Below the pieces are notes generated by a model, which made no database searches, had not been told where the DNA came from, and worked only from the letters and a program-made list of their open reading frames with translations. Shown in pieces: positions 53,805 to 62,305 of a DNA stretch of 64,000 nucleotides. The stretch spans positions 4,296,501 through 4,360,500 of the forward strand of contig NZ_CP091430.1 in NCBI RefSeq assembly GCF_024734895.1, read 5' to 3'. Position 1 is the first letter of the stretch. Each line of letters starts with the position of its first letter. Made by a program: the position numbers and the translations under genes. The stretch comes from Paenibacillus spongiae (GTDB lineage Bacteria; Bacillota; Bacilli; Paenibacillales; Paenibacillaceae).

Positions 53805-53848
53805 ATACCCTCCAAGACGCAAAATGAATCCCGCGTTTTGGAGGGTAT
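53805..53848. promoter_or_regulatory. Long hairpin between metH and rnz
   Basis: A 16-bp stem with one wobble pair (53805-53820 with 53833-53848) and a 12-base loop. It has no T run on either strand, so it may be a terminator of a weaker kind, an mRNA-stability element or a processing site between the two genes. Confidence 0.5.
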
Positions 53849-53900
53849 GCAATGTGAGCGTTTCGTATGCATGGAGAAAGGGGCAATTAGGAAACCTGTG

Positions 53901-56900
53901 TTACGTTCTCTCCGGTCTTTCCGCTTTCTCCACGTTGAAGTAATGCGCTTCAGGATGGGAGAACACCATTGCAGAAACGGATGCTTCTGGCTCCATCATG
54001 AACCCTTCCGTCAATTCAACGCCGATATCCTCAGGCTTCATAAGCTCGAATAACGGCTCCTGATCCTCGAGGTTCGGACATGCGGGATAGCCGAACGAGA
54101 CCCGTACGCCTTGGTAGCGCGCTTGAAGCCGCTGCTTCATCGTCATATCGTCCGGATCCGGGTAACCCCACGTGTCGCGCATCATATGATGGACACGTTC
54201 GGCAAGACCTTCCGCAACTTCAAGTGCGACGGATTGCAAGGCATGACAGCGCAGATAGTCGCCTTTCTCCTTCCATTCTTCAGCCAGCTCGCGAATGCCT
54301 TCGCCTGCCGTAACCACGAGGAACCCAACGTAGTCCATGACTCCGCTCTCGACCGGTTTCAAATAATCGCTCAGGCAGAGGAATGGATCAACCTGCTGGC
54401 GCGGGAACGTGAAACGTTTGATTTCGCGGCCCGGCTGCTGCGGATCGTAGATGATGACATCATTGCCTGAAGACTGCGCCGGGAAGAACCGGTACATGCC
54501 ATGTGCCCGTATAATTCCGTCAGTGGAAGCTTCTTGGATGATGCCGTCCACCATTTCTTTCATCTGCAGCGCCTTCTCGTTCCCTTCCTTCAACAGCTGG
54601 TCCACACGTCCCTTCAAGCCGAGATGAGAGCCAAGCAGCATCTGCATGTTTATATAAGGGACGATATGCGGAATAGGGACGTTACGAAGCACGTGACGTT
54701 CCAAATCCGGCGGCTGGTAGACAGGCGCATCGGTCGATACCTTCGAACGAACCGTGCTCTGCACCTTCGCTGCCTGCTGGTTATCTTCCACGACGGCGGC
54801 AGCCGCCGCTTTGATCGCGGCCTGCTCTTCTTCATAGACGCGGCGGTGTGCCGGGTCCATCAGCTTGTTGGCGATATCCAGCCCGTCCATCGCATCCTTC
54901 GCATATAAGACAAGCCCATCGTATTCCGGACTAATTCTATTATTCGCGAATTTGCGGGTCAACGCGGCCCCTCCGACCATGATCGGCGCATCGATGCCAG
55001 CCGCGCGCATATCTTGAGCGGTCAAGACCATCTGCTGTGCTGATTTCACAAGCAATCCGGACAAACCGATCGCATCGGCTTTCTCTTTCCGGTAAGCTTC
55101 AATCAACTGCTCTGGCGGAACTTTGATGCCAAGGTTAATGATCTTGTAGCCGTTGTTGGAGAGAATGATCTCGACCAGGTTTTTGCCGATGTCATGGACA
55201 TCGCCTTTAACGGTAGCCAGAATGATCTTCCCTTTCACGGACGACTCGTTCTTCTCCATAAACGGTTCCAGATACGAGACGGAGGCTTTCATAACCTCGG
55301 CGCTCTGCAGCACCTCCGCTACGATCAACTCGTTATTGTTGAATAAACGGCCTACCTCTTCCATCCCCGCCATCAGCGGCCCGTTAATAACTTCCAGTGC
55401 ACTGTATTTCGCCAAGGCCAAATCGAGATCGGGAATTAGCCCTTCCTTCGTTCCTTCGACGACGTAGGATGCGAGGCGTTCCTCAAGCGTTAAATTCGAC
55501 GCTTTCTCCTTCTTGGCCACCTTCTTATCGCGGAAAGCCGCCACGAACGCGGCGAGCGTGTCGTCATTCGTATTATAGATCAGATCTTCGGCTAGACGCC
55601 GGTCTTCTTCCGAAATCGAAGCATAACGCTCCAGCTTCTCCGTATTCACAATAGCATAATCGAGGCCGGCTTTCGTACAGTGGTACAAATAAACCGAGTT
55701 CAGCACTTCGCGCCCCGCATCCGGGAGTCCGAACGAAATATTGCTAAGACCGAGTATTGTCTTGGCCTTCGGAAACTTCTCCTTGATCATGCGGATCCCT
55801 TCGATGGTTTCGACGGCAGAACCGATATATTGCGGATCGCCTGAGCCGACCGGGAACATGTTCGGATCGAAAATAATATCTTCCGGGTTCATGCCGTATT
55901 TATTCACAAGCAGTTCATAGGATCTCTCCGCTACTTCCAGCTTGGCTTCACGCGATACGGCCTGGCCTCTCTCATCAATCAGAATACAGACGACAGATGC
56001 CCCATAACGATGGATGAGCGGTAGAATCTTCTCGAACTTGGTCTCCCCGTCCTCCAGGTTAATCGAATTGATGATCGCTTTGCCTTGGGAATATTTCAGT
56101 CCCAGCTCGATGATTTCGTCGTAGGTGGAATCAAGCATAAGCGGCACTTTGATCTTCTTCACAACCTGCGGCAGAAACTCCCTGACCGCATAATCTTCGT
56201 CGATATCCGTATCCTGCAGGTTAATATCGATAATATGCGCGCCGCCCTTCACCTGCGCGCGGGCGATTTCGGAAGCTTCGTCGAACTTCCCTTCCTTGAT
56301 CAGCCGCTTGAACTTTCTGGAACCGGAAATGTTCGTCCGTTCGCCAATCATAATCGGACGATTGTCTTCTTCGATATACACCGTCTCGATACCGGATACT
56401 GCGGGCGGATGGTCGCCCATCTGGGTACGCGGCGCATAATCGGCTAGTGTCTCCGCCATAACGCGAATGTGTTCCGGCGTCGTTCCGCAGCATCCGCCGG
56501 CAATGTTGAGCCAGCCCTGCTCTGCGAACGCCGCCATCTTGCGGGCCAGCGATTCCGGCGATTCATGGTAGTGCCCATTCTCGTCCGGCAATCCGGCATT
56601 CGGATAACAGCTGATAGCTGCCCGCGAGATCGAGGACAATGAGCGAATATGATCGCGCATGAATTCGGGTCCTGTCGCACAGTTCAAACCCATGGAAATC
56701 GGATTCAAGTGCTCGAGCGAGATATAGAAGGACTCGATATTTTGCCCGGCCAGCGTCGTTCCCATCGGCTCGATCGTACCCGAGATCATGATCGGAAGCT
56801 CGATGCCCGTCGTCTCGAACGACTTGCGAATGCCTATGCTGCCGGCCTTCACGTTCAGCGTATCTTGAGAGGTCTCCAGAAGCAGTACGTCTACGCCGCC

Positions 56901-57359
56901 TTCAATAAGCGCAACCGCTTGCTCGTAATAGCTCTCGATCAGCTCATCGAATGTAACGCCTCCCGTAACGGAGAGCGTTTTCGTCGTCGGCCCTAATGCG
57001 CCTGCCACGTATCTCGGATGCTCGGGCGTAGCGTACTTGTCCGCCGCCTCTTTGGCAATCGCAGCCGCGGCAAGGTTTATTTCGCGCGCTTTATCCGATA
57101 TGTTATATTCCGCCAGAACGACGCTAGTCGCTCCGAACGTATTGGTTTCAATAATGTCGGCCCCTGCGGCCAAATATTCCTCGTGAATGTCGCGTATGAC
57201 ATCCGGTCTCGTCAAGACCAGCATTTCGTTGCAGCCATCCAGATCTTCCCCGCCGAAATCGGCATCCGTCAAATTACGCTGCTGAATCATCGTTCCCATC
57301 GCGCCATCGAGAATTAATATGCGCTGCTTCAACATCTCTTGAATAGCTAACTTCGTCAT
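53901..57359 (-). CDS. metH: Cobalamin-dependent methionine synthase
   Basis: The 1152-residue MetH makes methionine from homocysteine using methyl-tetrahydrofolate and cobalamin. Domain order: homocysteine-binding (1 to about 330, zinc cysteines in GLNCATGP and GGCCGTTPEH), pterin-binding (about 340-620), B12 cap and B12-binding (about 630-880; DVHDIGKN with the cobalt-ligating His, GLSGLLVKS), an Ala-rich linker near 860-890, and the C-terminal activation domain. Length is normal. Only about 145 bases separate it from mtnD, too little for the cobalamin or S-box riboswitch that often precedes such genes. Confidence 0.95.
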   Translation of the reverse strand: MTKLAIQEMLKQRILILDGAMGTMIQQRNLTDADFGGEDLDGCNEMLVLTRPDVIRDIHEEYLAAGADIIETNTFGATSVVLAEYNISDKAREINLAAAAIAKEAADKYATPEHPRYVAGALGPTTKTLSVTGGVTFDELIESYYEQAVALIEGGVDVLLLETSQDTLNVKAGSIGIRKSFETTGIELPIMISGTIEPMGTTLAGQNIESFYISLEHLNPISMGLNCATGPEFMRDHIRSLSSISRAAISCYPNAGLPDENGHYHESPESLARKMAAFAEQGWLNIAGGCCGTTPEHIRVMAETLADYAPRTQMGDHPPAVSGIETVYIEEDNRPIMIGERTNISGSRKFKRLIKEGKFDEASEIARAQVKGGAHIIDINLQDTDIDEDYAVREFLPQVVKKIKVPLMLDSTYDEIIELGLKYSQGKAIINSINLEDGETKFEKILPLIHRYGASVVCILIDERGQAVSREAKLEVAERSYELLVNKYGMNPEDIIFDPNMFPVGSGDPQYIGSAVETIEGIRMIKEKFPKAKTILGLSNISFGLPDAGREVLNSVYLYHCTKAGLDYAIVNTEKLERYASISEEDRRLAEDLIYNTNDDTLAAFVAAFRDKKVAKKEKASNLTLEERLASYVVEGTKEGLIPDLDLALAKYSALEVINGPLMAGMEEVGRLFNNNELIVAEVLQSAEVMKASVSYLEPFMEKNESSVKGKIILATVKGDVHDIGKNLVEIILSNNGYKIINLGIKVPPEQLIEAYRKEKADAIGLSGLLVKSAQQMVLTAQDMRAAGIDAPIMVGGAALTRKFANNRISPEYDGLVLYAKDAMDGLDIANKLMDPAHRRVYEEEQAAIKAAAAAVVEDNQQAAKVQSTVRSKVSTDAPVYQPPDLERHVLRNVPIPHIVPYINMQMLLGSHLGLKGRVDQLLKEGNEKALQMKEMVDGIIQEASTDGIIRAHGMYRFFPAQSSGNDVIIYDPQQPGREIKRFTFPRQQVDPFLCLSDYLKPVESGVMDYVGFLVVTAGEGIRELAEEWKEKGDYLRCHALQSVALEVAEGLAERVHHMMRDTWGYPDPDDMTMKQRLQARYQGVRVSFGYPACPNLEDQEPLFELMKPEDIGVELTEGFMMEPEASVSAMVFSHPEAHYFNVEKAERPERT

Positions 57360-57431
57360 TCGCGTACTTCCTTCCGTAAAATCATTAATCCTTAGTCTAA
57401 CAGAATCGACATCAGGTGAAAAGCTTCTATA

Positions 57432-57460
57432 TCGACAGTCTTTTTGAATTATATTATAAT
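57432..57460 (+). promoter_or_regulatory. Sigma-A promoter of mtnD
   Basis: TCGACA (57432-57437) and TATAAT (57455-57460), 17-base spacer, 45 bases before the mtnD start. It is in the shared intergenic region with metH. Confidence 0.65.
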
Positions 57461-57505
57461 TATCCTTATTGGAAATAAGATTACTTGGAAATGAGGGATT
57501 TGGGG

Positions 57506-58054
57506 ATGGCTGAAGTCCGTATCCGCAATACGAATGAACGGATTCAAGGCGAGGAGAACGTACGCTCCTTTCTAGAGAAACAAGAGGTATTATACGAGCA
57601 TTGGAATCCCGCTAAGCTTCCGGTTTCGCTCCAGGATAAGTTCGTCTTGAGCGATGAAGATAAACAGCAAATTCTTACGACGTTCGATTCCGAAATCCGT
57701 GACCTGGCCGAGCGCCGCGGATATTTGACCTGGGATATCATCGCATTGTCCGATGACACTCCCAACCTGAATGAGCTGCTCGTCAAATTCGAGCAAGTGC
57801 ACACGCATACCGAGGATGAGGTCCGTGCCATCACGGCAGGCCGCGGCATCTTTATTATTAAAGGCACGGACGATGTCGGCTATTTCGATGTTGAGCTGAC
57901 GGCAGGCGATGTCATCTCCGTGCCGGAGAACAAACCACACTTCTTTACGTTGATGGATAACCGCCAGATCGTAGCCGTTCGCCTCTTCATCGAGAAGGAA
58001 GGCTGGATCGCGCAGCCGTTCGACGACCCTTCCTTCCAGAAATCCAACGCATAA
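57506..58054 (+). CDS. mtnD: Acireductone dioxygenase
   Basis: A 182-residue cupin-fold enzyme of the methionine salvage pathway that oxidises acireductone to the 2-oxo precursor of methionine. The metal ligands are in HTHTEDEVRAI (two His and a Glu) and in ENKPHFFTL (third His). GAGGG lies eight bases before the ATG at 57506. It is divergent from metH, so methionine synthesis and salvage share one control region. The other mtn genes are not in the window. Confidence 0.93.
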   Translation: MAEVRIRNTNERIQGEENVRSFLEKQEVLYEHWNPAKLPVSLQDKFVLSDEDKQQILTTFDSEIRDLAERRGYLTWDIIALSDDTPNLNELLVKFEQVHTHTEDEVRAITAGRGIFIIKGTDDVGYFDVELTAGDVISVPENKPHFFTLMDNRQIVAVRLFIEKEGWIAQPFDDPSFQKSNA

Positions 58055-58080
58055 TATCGTTAATATTCATTGTTTAGTAC

Positions 58081-58126
58081 ACAAAACCCGCTACTGATTC
58101 GCATTTATGCGAGTCGGCAGCGGGTT
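58081..58126. terminator. Bidirectional terminator between mtnD and the HAD gene
   Basis: Perfect 8-bp outer stem AACCCGCT/AGCGGGTT with an inner TTCGCAT/ATGCGAG stem, and a TTTTG tract on the minus strand. Confidence 0.75.
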
Positions 58127-58150
58127 AATTGCATGTCTGCTTATCGAATT

Positions 58151-58936
58151 CTACACAAGCAAGGGAAGCAATTCTTCCAGATGGGCAATCTCGAAAGTCG
58201 GAATGATTTCATCCGAACGCTTCACGCCGTGCCGGTTGATCCAGACCGAGGTCATACCGATCGTGTTGGCGCCCAATATATCTGTCGTCAGCTTATCGCC
58301 GACCATAATTCCGTCCTCGGGTTCGATCCCGAGTCTTTCGAGCGCATGCTTGAATATAGGAGCGGCGGGCTTTCCTTGCCCGAACTCGCCGGAGATTATA
58401 ATATGATCGAAATAAGGAACAAGCTCCGGCACCCCGTCCAGCTTCTCCTTCTGCAGGTCGGGCGAACCATTGGTCAGCAGAAGAAGCTTATACTGACCCT
58501 TCAGCTTATCCAGTACCTGGAAGGTTTCATCGTATACAATCGGGCGCTTGCGCCGTTCAGCAGGGAATTGCTCGGCCAGCTCGGCCCCGAGCTGTTCATC
58601 GTCAACCCCTAACGCCCGCAGCCCACTGGTCCATGCATCCCGGCGGTAACCTGGTACAAGCTGCTGCATCTTGCGGAATTCCGCCTGCTCGCCCCCTGTG
58701 AAGTTGCCCCACAAGCCCTCGAACGGGTTGATGCCGATCATCTTCGTAAACGGGAAGGTTTCGTAGGTTTCGTACAATTCGCGCGCTTCGCGGCGAACCT
58801 CTTCTTCCAGCGCAGCCGCATCAACCCCTGTCTTAGCCGCTGCCGCATCGCATGTAGCTTTGAACGCTTCCTTCACGCTGCGGTCATCCCATAGCAACGT
58901 ATCATCCAAGTCGAACAAGACCGCTTTCTTTGCCAT
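58151..58936 (-). CDS. HAD-superfamily hydrolase (YjjG/YsaA-like)
   Basis: A 261-residue phosphatase with motif I LFDLDDTLLWDD, motif II LLLTNGSPDLQ and motif IV MVGDKLTTDILGANTIGM, with a helical C1 cap. The pattern fits the pyrimidine-nucleotidase-like YjjG or the YsaA group. The ATG at 58936 is preceded by a modest GGAGTGG; the frame is open to 58963. It begins 27 bases after the stop of the small membrane protein, so they may be co-transcribed. Confidence 0.85.
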   Translation of the reverse strand: MAKKAVLFDLDDTLLWDDRSVKEAFKATCDAAAAKTGVDAAALEEEVRREARELYETYETFPFTKMIGINPFEGLWGNFTGGEQAEFRKMQQLVPGYRRDAWTSGLRALGVDDEQLGAELAEQFPAERRKRPIVYDETFQVLDKLKGQYKLLLLTNGSPDLQKEKLDGVPELVPYFDHIIISGEFGQGKPAAPIFKHALERLGIEPEDGIMVGDKLTTDILGANTIGMTSVWINRHGVKRSDEIIPTFEIAHLEELLPLLV

Positions 58937-58963
58937 AGTTCTTTCGTCCACTCCAGTCGTCAA

Positions 58964-59485
58964 TTATTTCTCGTTGATCGTAATGTTGTTCGCTGCCGCG
59001 AACGCACGCAGCCGCTCCGCCATCTCGTCTGTCGGATAGCGGTTGATTAGCCGGGTGAATACCCAATTGGTTCCCTTGACCTGTTCGATAACGATACTTC
59101 CCGATTGCAGACCGATCGCTTTGATCGAGCCCGCGTACAATGTCTTGTCGCCTCCGAAACGGCGGGATTTGACGAAGTCCTTGCCTACCGCCAAGTATGG
59201 GCGCCTTAGAATAAACATGACGGCCATTAAAATGTAGCAGGCAATCGTAACCCAATACAGCCAGCCCGACTGCTTATACGCGCCGGAGTAGGTCGACATC
59301 GTGATGAAGAACGATATAAACAGGATCAGGAAAACCGGCAATACGATGCTTCTGCCTTTGAAGACATCCATCTTTGGGGCGGATGATGCGCTGGTATTCA
59401 ATGGCGCCTGTCCCTGCTTCTTGCGCTGCTTGTTAAGCTGAGTTTGATTCTTACGGACTTTACGTTCCCAAGATCGCGATGACAA
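58964..59485 (-). CDS. Two-helix membrane protein, 173 residues
   Basis: A basic N-terminus (about 1-40), two hydrophobic segments (about 46-65 and 75-92), then a cytosolic domain of about 80 residues with VKSRRFGGDKTLYAGSIK. The latter resembles a PH-like (bPH2/YdbT) fold, but I am not sure. The TTG start has a perfect AGGAGG eight bases upstream. Upstream of the HAD gene on the same strand. Function unknown. Confidence 0.7.
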   Translation of the reverse strand: MSSRSWERKVRKNQTQLNKQRKKQGQAPLNTSASSAPKMDVFKGRSIVLPVFLILFISFFITMSTYSGAYKQSGWLYWVTIACYILMAVMFILRRPYLAVGKDFVKSRRFGGDKTLYAGSIKAIGLQSGSIVIEQVKGTNWVFTRLINRYPTDEMAERLRAFAAANNITINEK

Positions 59486-59548
59486 ATCGTGTTCCTCCTA
59501 ATCATATGTAGCCTATCTTACGCTCACGTTCATTACCGTTGCCAGACA

Positions 59549-60535
59549 TCAATAAGGCCTTGCAAACTTGGCAATGAAACGGTTCGGATACTCGGAAGGC
59601 AATGCGCTGGCTTCATCCAGCTCATCCCAAGCCTCTTGCGGCATCGTCCATCCGACTGCACCCATATTATCTTCGAATTGCTCGAGTGTTCGGGCACCAA
59701 AAATCGGCGACGTAATGCCTTGCCGCTGCAGCAGCCACCTCAAGGCTACCTGTGCCGGCGATTTGTCCAGCCGCTTCGAGACAGCCGTTACGGCATCGAG
59801 AATCGCGAAGTTCCGCTCTGTGCTTCTTAATGCCCACGAGCTCTCTCCCGCCTTGGCGGTAAGCCTGCCTTCCGTCGGCTCTTCCCGCGTATAGCGTCCG
59901 GTTAGGAAACCTCCTCCTAACGGCGCCCATGGGATAATGCCGACATTCTCCTCGGCACACAACGACATCATCTCGCGATCCATCTCGCGGCTGACGAGAC
60001 TGTACTGCGGCTGAATGGATATGAATCGAACGTAACGGTTCATATCGCTGCACCCGAGCGATTTCATGAGCTGCCAGGCGAAGAAATTCGAGCACCCGAT
60101 ATAACGCACTTTACCGGATGTAACCAGATCGTCAAGCGTCCGAAGCGTTTCCTCAATAGGAGTGGCATGATCCCACACATGGACTTGATACAAATCGATA
60201 TAGTCGGTTTGCAGCCTCTTCAAACTGGCGTCAAGCCCGTCCATAATATGCTTTCTCGAAATACCCGCGCCATTCGGATGATCGGCTGTGGTCATGCGAA
60301 CCTTCGTAGCGAGAACAATCTCTGAGCGGCGATCCTTGATCGCCTTGCCTACGATTTCTTCGGACCGGCCGGATACGTAGACATCTGCCGTATCGAGGAA
60401 ATTCCCGCCTTGCTCCATGAAACGGTTGATCATTTCGATAGATTCTTCTTCACTGGTTGTATTGCCGAAGGTCATCGTGCCGAGACAAAGCTCGGATACA
60501 GCTAATCCGCTCCGGCCTAACAGACGGTATTGCAT
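59549..60535 (-). CDS. Aldo/keto reductase
   Basis: A 328-residue NADPH-dependent reductase with the catalytic Asp-Tyr-Lys-His pattern: FLDTADVYVSGRSEEIV, ATKVRM and DLYQVHVWD; C-terminal cofactor contacts in FGARTLEQFEDN. The substrate is not defined. AAGGGGG lies six bases before the ATG. It ends 64 bases before the membrane-protein gene. Confidence 0.92.
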   Translation of the reverse strand: MQYRLLGRSGLAVSELCLGTMTFGNTTSEEESIEMINRFMEQGGNFLDTADVYVSGRSEEIVGKAIKDRRSEIVLATKVRMTTADHPNGAGISRKHIMDGLDASLKRLQTDYIDLYQVHVWDHATPIEETLRTLDDLVTSGKVRYIGCSNFFAWQLMKSLGCSDMNRYVRFISIQPQYSLVSREMDREMMSLCAEENVGIIPWAPLGGGFLTGRYTREEPTEGRLTAKAGESSWALRSTERNFAILDAVTAVSKRLDKSPAQVALRWLLQRQGITSPIFGARTLEQFEDNMGAVGWTMPQEAWDELDEASALPSEYPNRFIAKFARPY

Positions 60536-60576
60536 GTGAATCCCCCTTCTTTGCGTTTGTATATCCGAAGGTTCGG

Positions 60577-60762
60577 TCAGTGCTTTATACTGTCATCCCC
60601 ATCTACCAATGTAATGCTATCCAGCTGGACGCGGAAATTCCGCTTGAAGTTGTCCAAATATTGACGTCGAAGCTCGGCACGTTCCAGCGTCTCTTCTTCC
60701 GTCAATCCGATCGTCTTATGCTTTCTTGCGAGTTCATTGATTCTTGCGATTATCTTTTCCAA
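60577..60762 (-). CDS. DUF896 (YnzC-like) protein
   Basis: A 61-residue helical protein with the DUF896 pattern: LARKHKTIGLTEEE followed by ELRRQYLDNFKRNFR. The TTG at 60762 is set by AAGGAG seven bases upstream. In Bacillus the homologue ynzC follows yneA-yneB beside lexA; here it also lies downstream of yneA, but a terminator separates them and no yneB resolvase is seen. The cellular role of the family is not well defined. Confidence 0.88.
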   Translation of the reverse strand: MEKIIARINELARKHKTIGLTEEETLERAELRRQYLDNFKRNFRVQLDSITLVDGDDSIKH

Positions 60763-60846
60763 AAAAAGACTCCTTCCTATGTTTCCAATGCACGTATATT
60801 CCACTCTTTACTTTGACCTTTTAACGGTCTAATGTCAAGAAAACCG

Positions 60847-60874
60847 CAAAAAAACGGCGGACTTCTTAGTCCGC
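60847..60874 (-). terminator. Intrinsic terminator of yneA
   Basis: Perfect 8-bp stem GGCGGACT/AGTCCGCC with an AAGA loop followed by seven T on the minus strand; the yneA stop codon lies in the stem. Confidence 0.85.
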
Positions 60875-61240
60875 CGGTACGATTAAAGTTTGACCTACCT
60901 TGAGCATGCTGCTGCTCAGTTGATTGCGTTCCTTCAAATTATAAACAATTCGCCGCAGGTCGTCTCCTTCCTCACGGACGGTTCCGGCGATCTTCCACAG
61001 TGTGTCCCCGGCCCCTACAACAATGACCTTCTCCCCTGCCATTGGCGCTGCAGGCTCTCCTCCGCCGGCAAATCCTTTCATGAGCATGAAGCCGAAGAAT
61101 AACACGATGAAAAATACGCCTACTATTGCTAATCGCAGCATCATTCTCTCCACGCGCCGGTCATTGGCTTGACGCTTCGAACGATTGCCGTTATTCACTT
61201 TGTCTTTATTGTAATTGTAAGTAGAGATTGCTGTCATCAT
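60866..61240 (-). CDS. yneA: YneA-like SOS cell-division inhibitor with LysM domain
   Basis: A 124-residue protein: cytosolic basic N-terminus (1 to about 32), one membrane segment (about 34-54), then an outside LysM domain (VVGAGDTLWKIAGTVRE, LKVGQTLIVPAD). This matches YneA, which delays division during DNA damage. The long basic N-terminal part is more extended than in B. subtilis. GGGGG lies nine bases before the ATG. The gene diverges from lexA, and its promoter holds an SOS-box-like site in the spacer. Confidence 0.9.
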   Translation of the reverse strand: MMTAISTYNYNKDKVNNGNRSKRQANDRRVERMMLRLAIVGVFFIVLFFGFMLMKGFAGGGEPAAPMAGEKVIVVGAGDTLWKIAGTVREEGDDLRRIVYNLKERNQLSSSMLKVGQTLIVPAD

Positions 61241-61254
61241 ATCTCATTACCCCC

Positions 61255-61388
61255 AAACGTTTGTTCTGTTCTTGTTGAAATTAGAATAACACGAACATTC
61301 GTTTGGCGTCAACTGTTTTTGGAACGTTTGTTCGCATGCGAATGCGAACCTCTGTTTCTCGAACTTATGTTTGTACGAACTCCGGTTC
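61255..61388. promoter_or_regulatory. Cluster of six SOS-box-like LexA sites
   Basis: Using GAAC-N4-GTTC as the core of the Bacillus-type box, two sites match perfectly (61322-61333 and 61377-61388) and four differ at one core base (61255-61266, 61293-61304, 61346-61357, 61361-61372). The site at 61377-61388 lies in the lexA promoter spacer, and that at 61293-61304 in the yneA promoter spacer. The core matches are direct; the number used in vivo is not known. Confidence 0.7.
61283..61312 (-). promoter_or_regulatory. yneA promoter with SOS site in spacer
   Basis: TTGACG (61307-61312) and TATTCT (61283-61288) with an 18-base spacer that contains the LexA-like site 61293-61304. Confidence 0.6.
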
Positions 61389-61399
61389 TGTGTTATAAT
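61371..61399 (+). promoter_or_regulatory. lexA promoter with SOS site in spacer
   Basis: TTGTAC (61371-61376) and TATAAT (61394-61399), 17-base spacer that contains the perfect LexA site 61377-61388, the layout for autorepression. Confidence 0.7.
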
Positions 61400-61430
61400 T
61401 TGACACAAATGAACTTATGGAGTGATTCCG

Positions 61431-62051
61431 GTGTCGAAACTTTCCAACCGCCAGCAGGCGATACTTGAATTCATTAAGACCGAGGTTCGGGAGAAGGGCT
61501 ATCCGCCTTCCGTCCGTGAGATTGGCGAATCGGTCGGCCTTGCTTCAAGCTCTACCGTCCACGGCCACTTGGACAGATTGGAGAAGAAAGGATTGATCCG
61601 TCGGGATCCGACGAAGCCGAGGGCCATCGAAATTTTGGATCAGGACATGACCGATCTGCCGTTCCCGCTTGCCATCGCCAAAGTGCCTGTCGTCGGTAAA
61701 GTCACAGCTGGTATTCCAATTACAGCTACCGAGAACATCGAAGACTACTTTCCGCTGCCGGCGGACCGTGTGGGAGACGATACCGTCTTCATCCTGAATA
61801 TTATGGGCGAGAGTATGATTGAAGCCGGTATTCATGACGGCGACTATGTTATTGTCCGCCAGCAGCAAACCGCAAGCAATGGCGATATCGTCGTTGCGAT
61901 GACAGAAGACGACGAAGCTACGGTGAAGACGTTCTACAAGGAGAAGGATCACATTCGGCTCCAGCCGGAGAACGCGACCATGGAACCGATTCGCTTGCGC
62001 AATGTGACTATTCTCGGCAAAGTCATCGGACTTTTCCGGGACATTCACTAG
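61431..62051 (+). CDS. lexA: SOS repressor LexA
   Basis: A 206-residue LexA: winged-helix DNA-binding domain (1 to about 70, with [20 protein letters not shown]), cleavage site Ala-Gly in GKVTAGIP near 92, and the latent serine protease with Ser in GESMIEAGI and Lys in DDEATVKTF. The start is the GTG at 61431 with GGAGTG six bases upstream. RecA-stimulated self-cleavage releases the SOS genes, here including yneA and itself. Confidence 0.95.
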   Translation: MSKLSNRQQAILEFIKTEVREKGYPPSVREIGESVGLASSSTVHGHLDRLEKKGLIRRDPTKPRAIEILDQDMTDLPFPLAIAKVPVVGKVTAGIPITATENIEDYFPLPADRVGDDTVFILNIMGESMIEAGIHDGDYVIVRQQQTASNGDIVVAMTEDDEATVKTFYKEKDHIRLQPENATMEPIRLRNVTILGKVIGLFRDIH

Positions 62052-62064
62052 TACCGCATAATAA

Positions 62065-62120
62065 GAAGGGGCTGTCTATCAACCGCTGCATAAGCGATTG
62101 GTGGACAGCCCCTTCTTTAT
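62065..62120 (+). terminator. Intrinsic terminator of lexA
   Basis: A perfect 12-bp outer stem GAAGGGGCTGTC/GACAGCCCCTTC with an inner AACCGCT/AGCGATT stem, then TTTAT on the plus strand. Confidence 0.8.
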
Positions 62121-62138
62121 CAACCGCACGGAGCGGAT

Positions 62139-62177
62139 CGCAAGAACATTACGCGAGCACGCCATGATGTTCTTGCG
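62139..62177. promoter_or_regulatory. Unassigned inverted repeat
   Basis: A perfect 11-bp stem CGCAAGAACAT/ATGTTCTTGCG with a 17-base loop, between the lexA terminator and the SRPBCC gene; no T tract follows on either strand. Confidence 0.5.
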
Positions 62178-62305
62178 GTAATTCGTTCAATCATCTATTA
62201 TTGGCCAGCAGCAATTCATACACCGTGAAGAGCAGAAGGATAAATTTGTGTGAATACCGGCGTCTGAAGCGATAACAAGCACATTCTGATTTCGCGGCGA
62301 TTTGT

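Noticed and set aside
57360-57505. Cobalamin or S-box riboswitch upstream of metH
   Set aside because: The region is too short and no conserved core motif is present.
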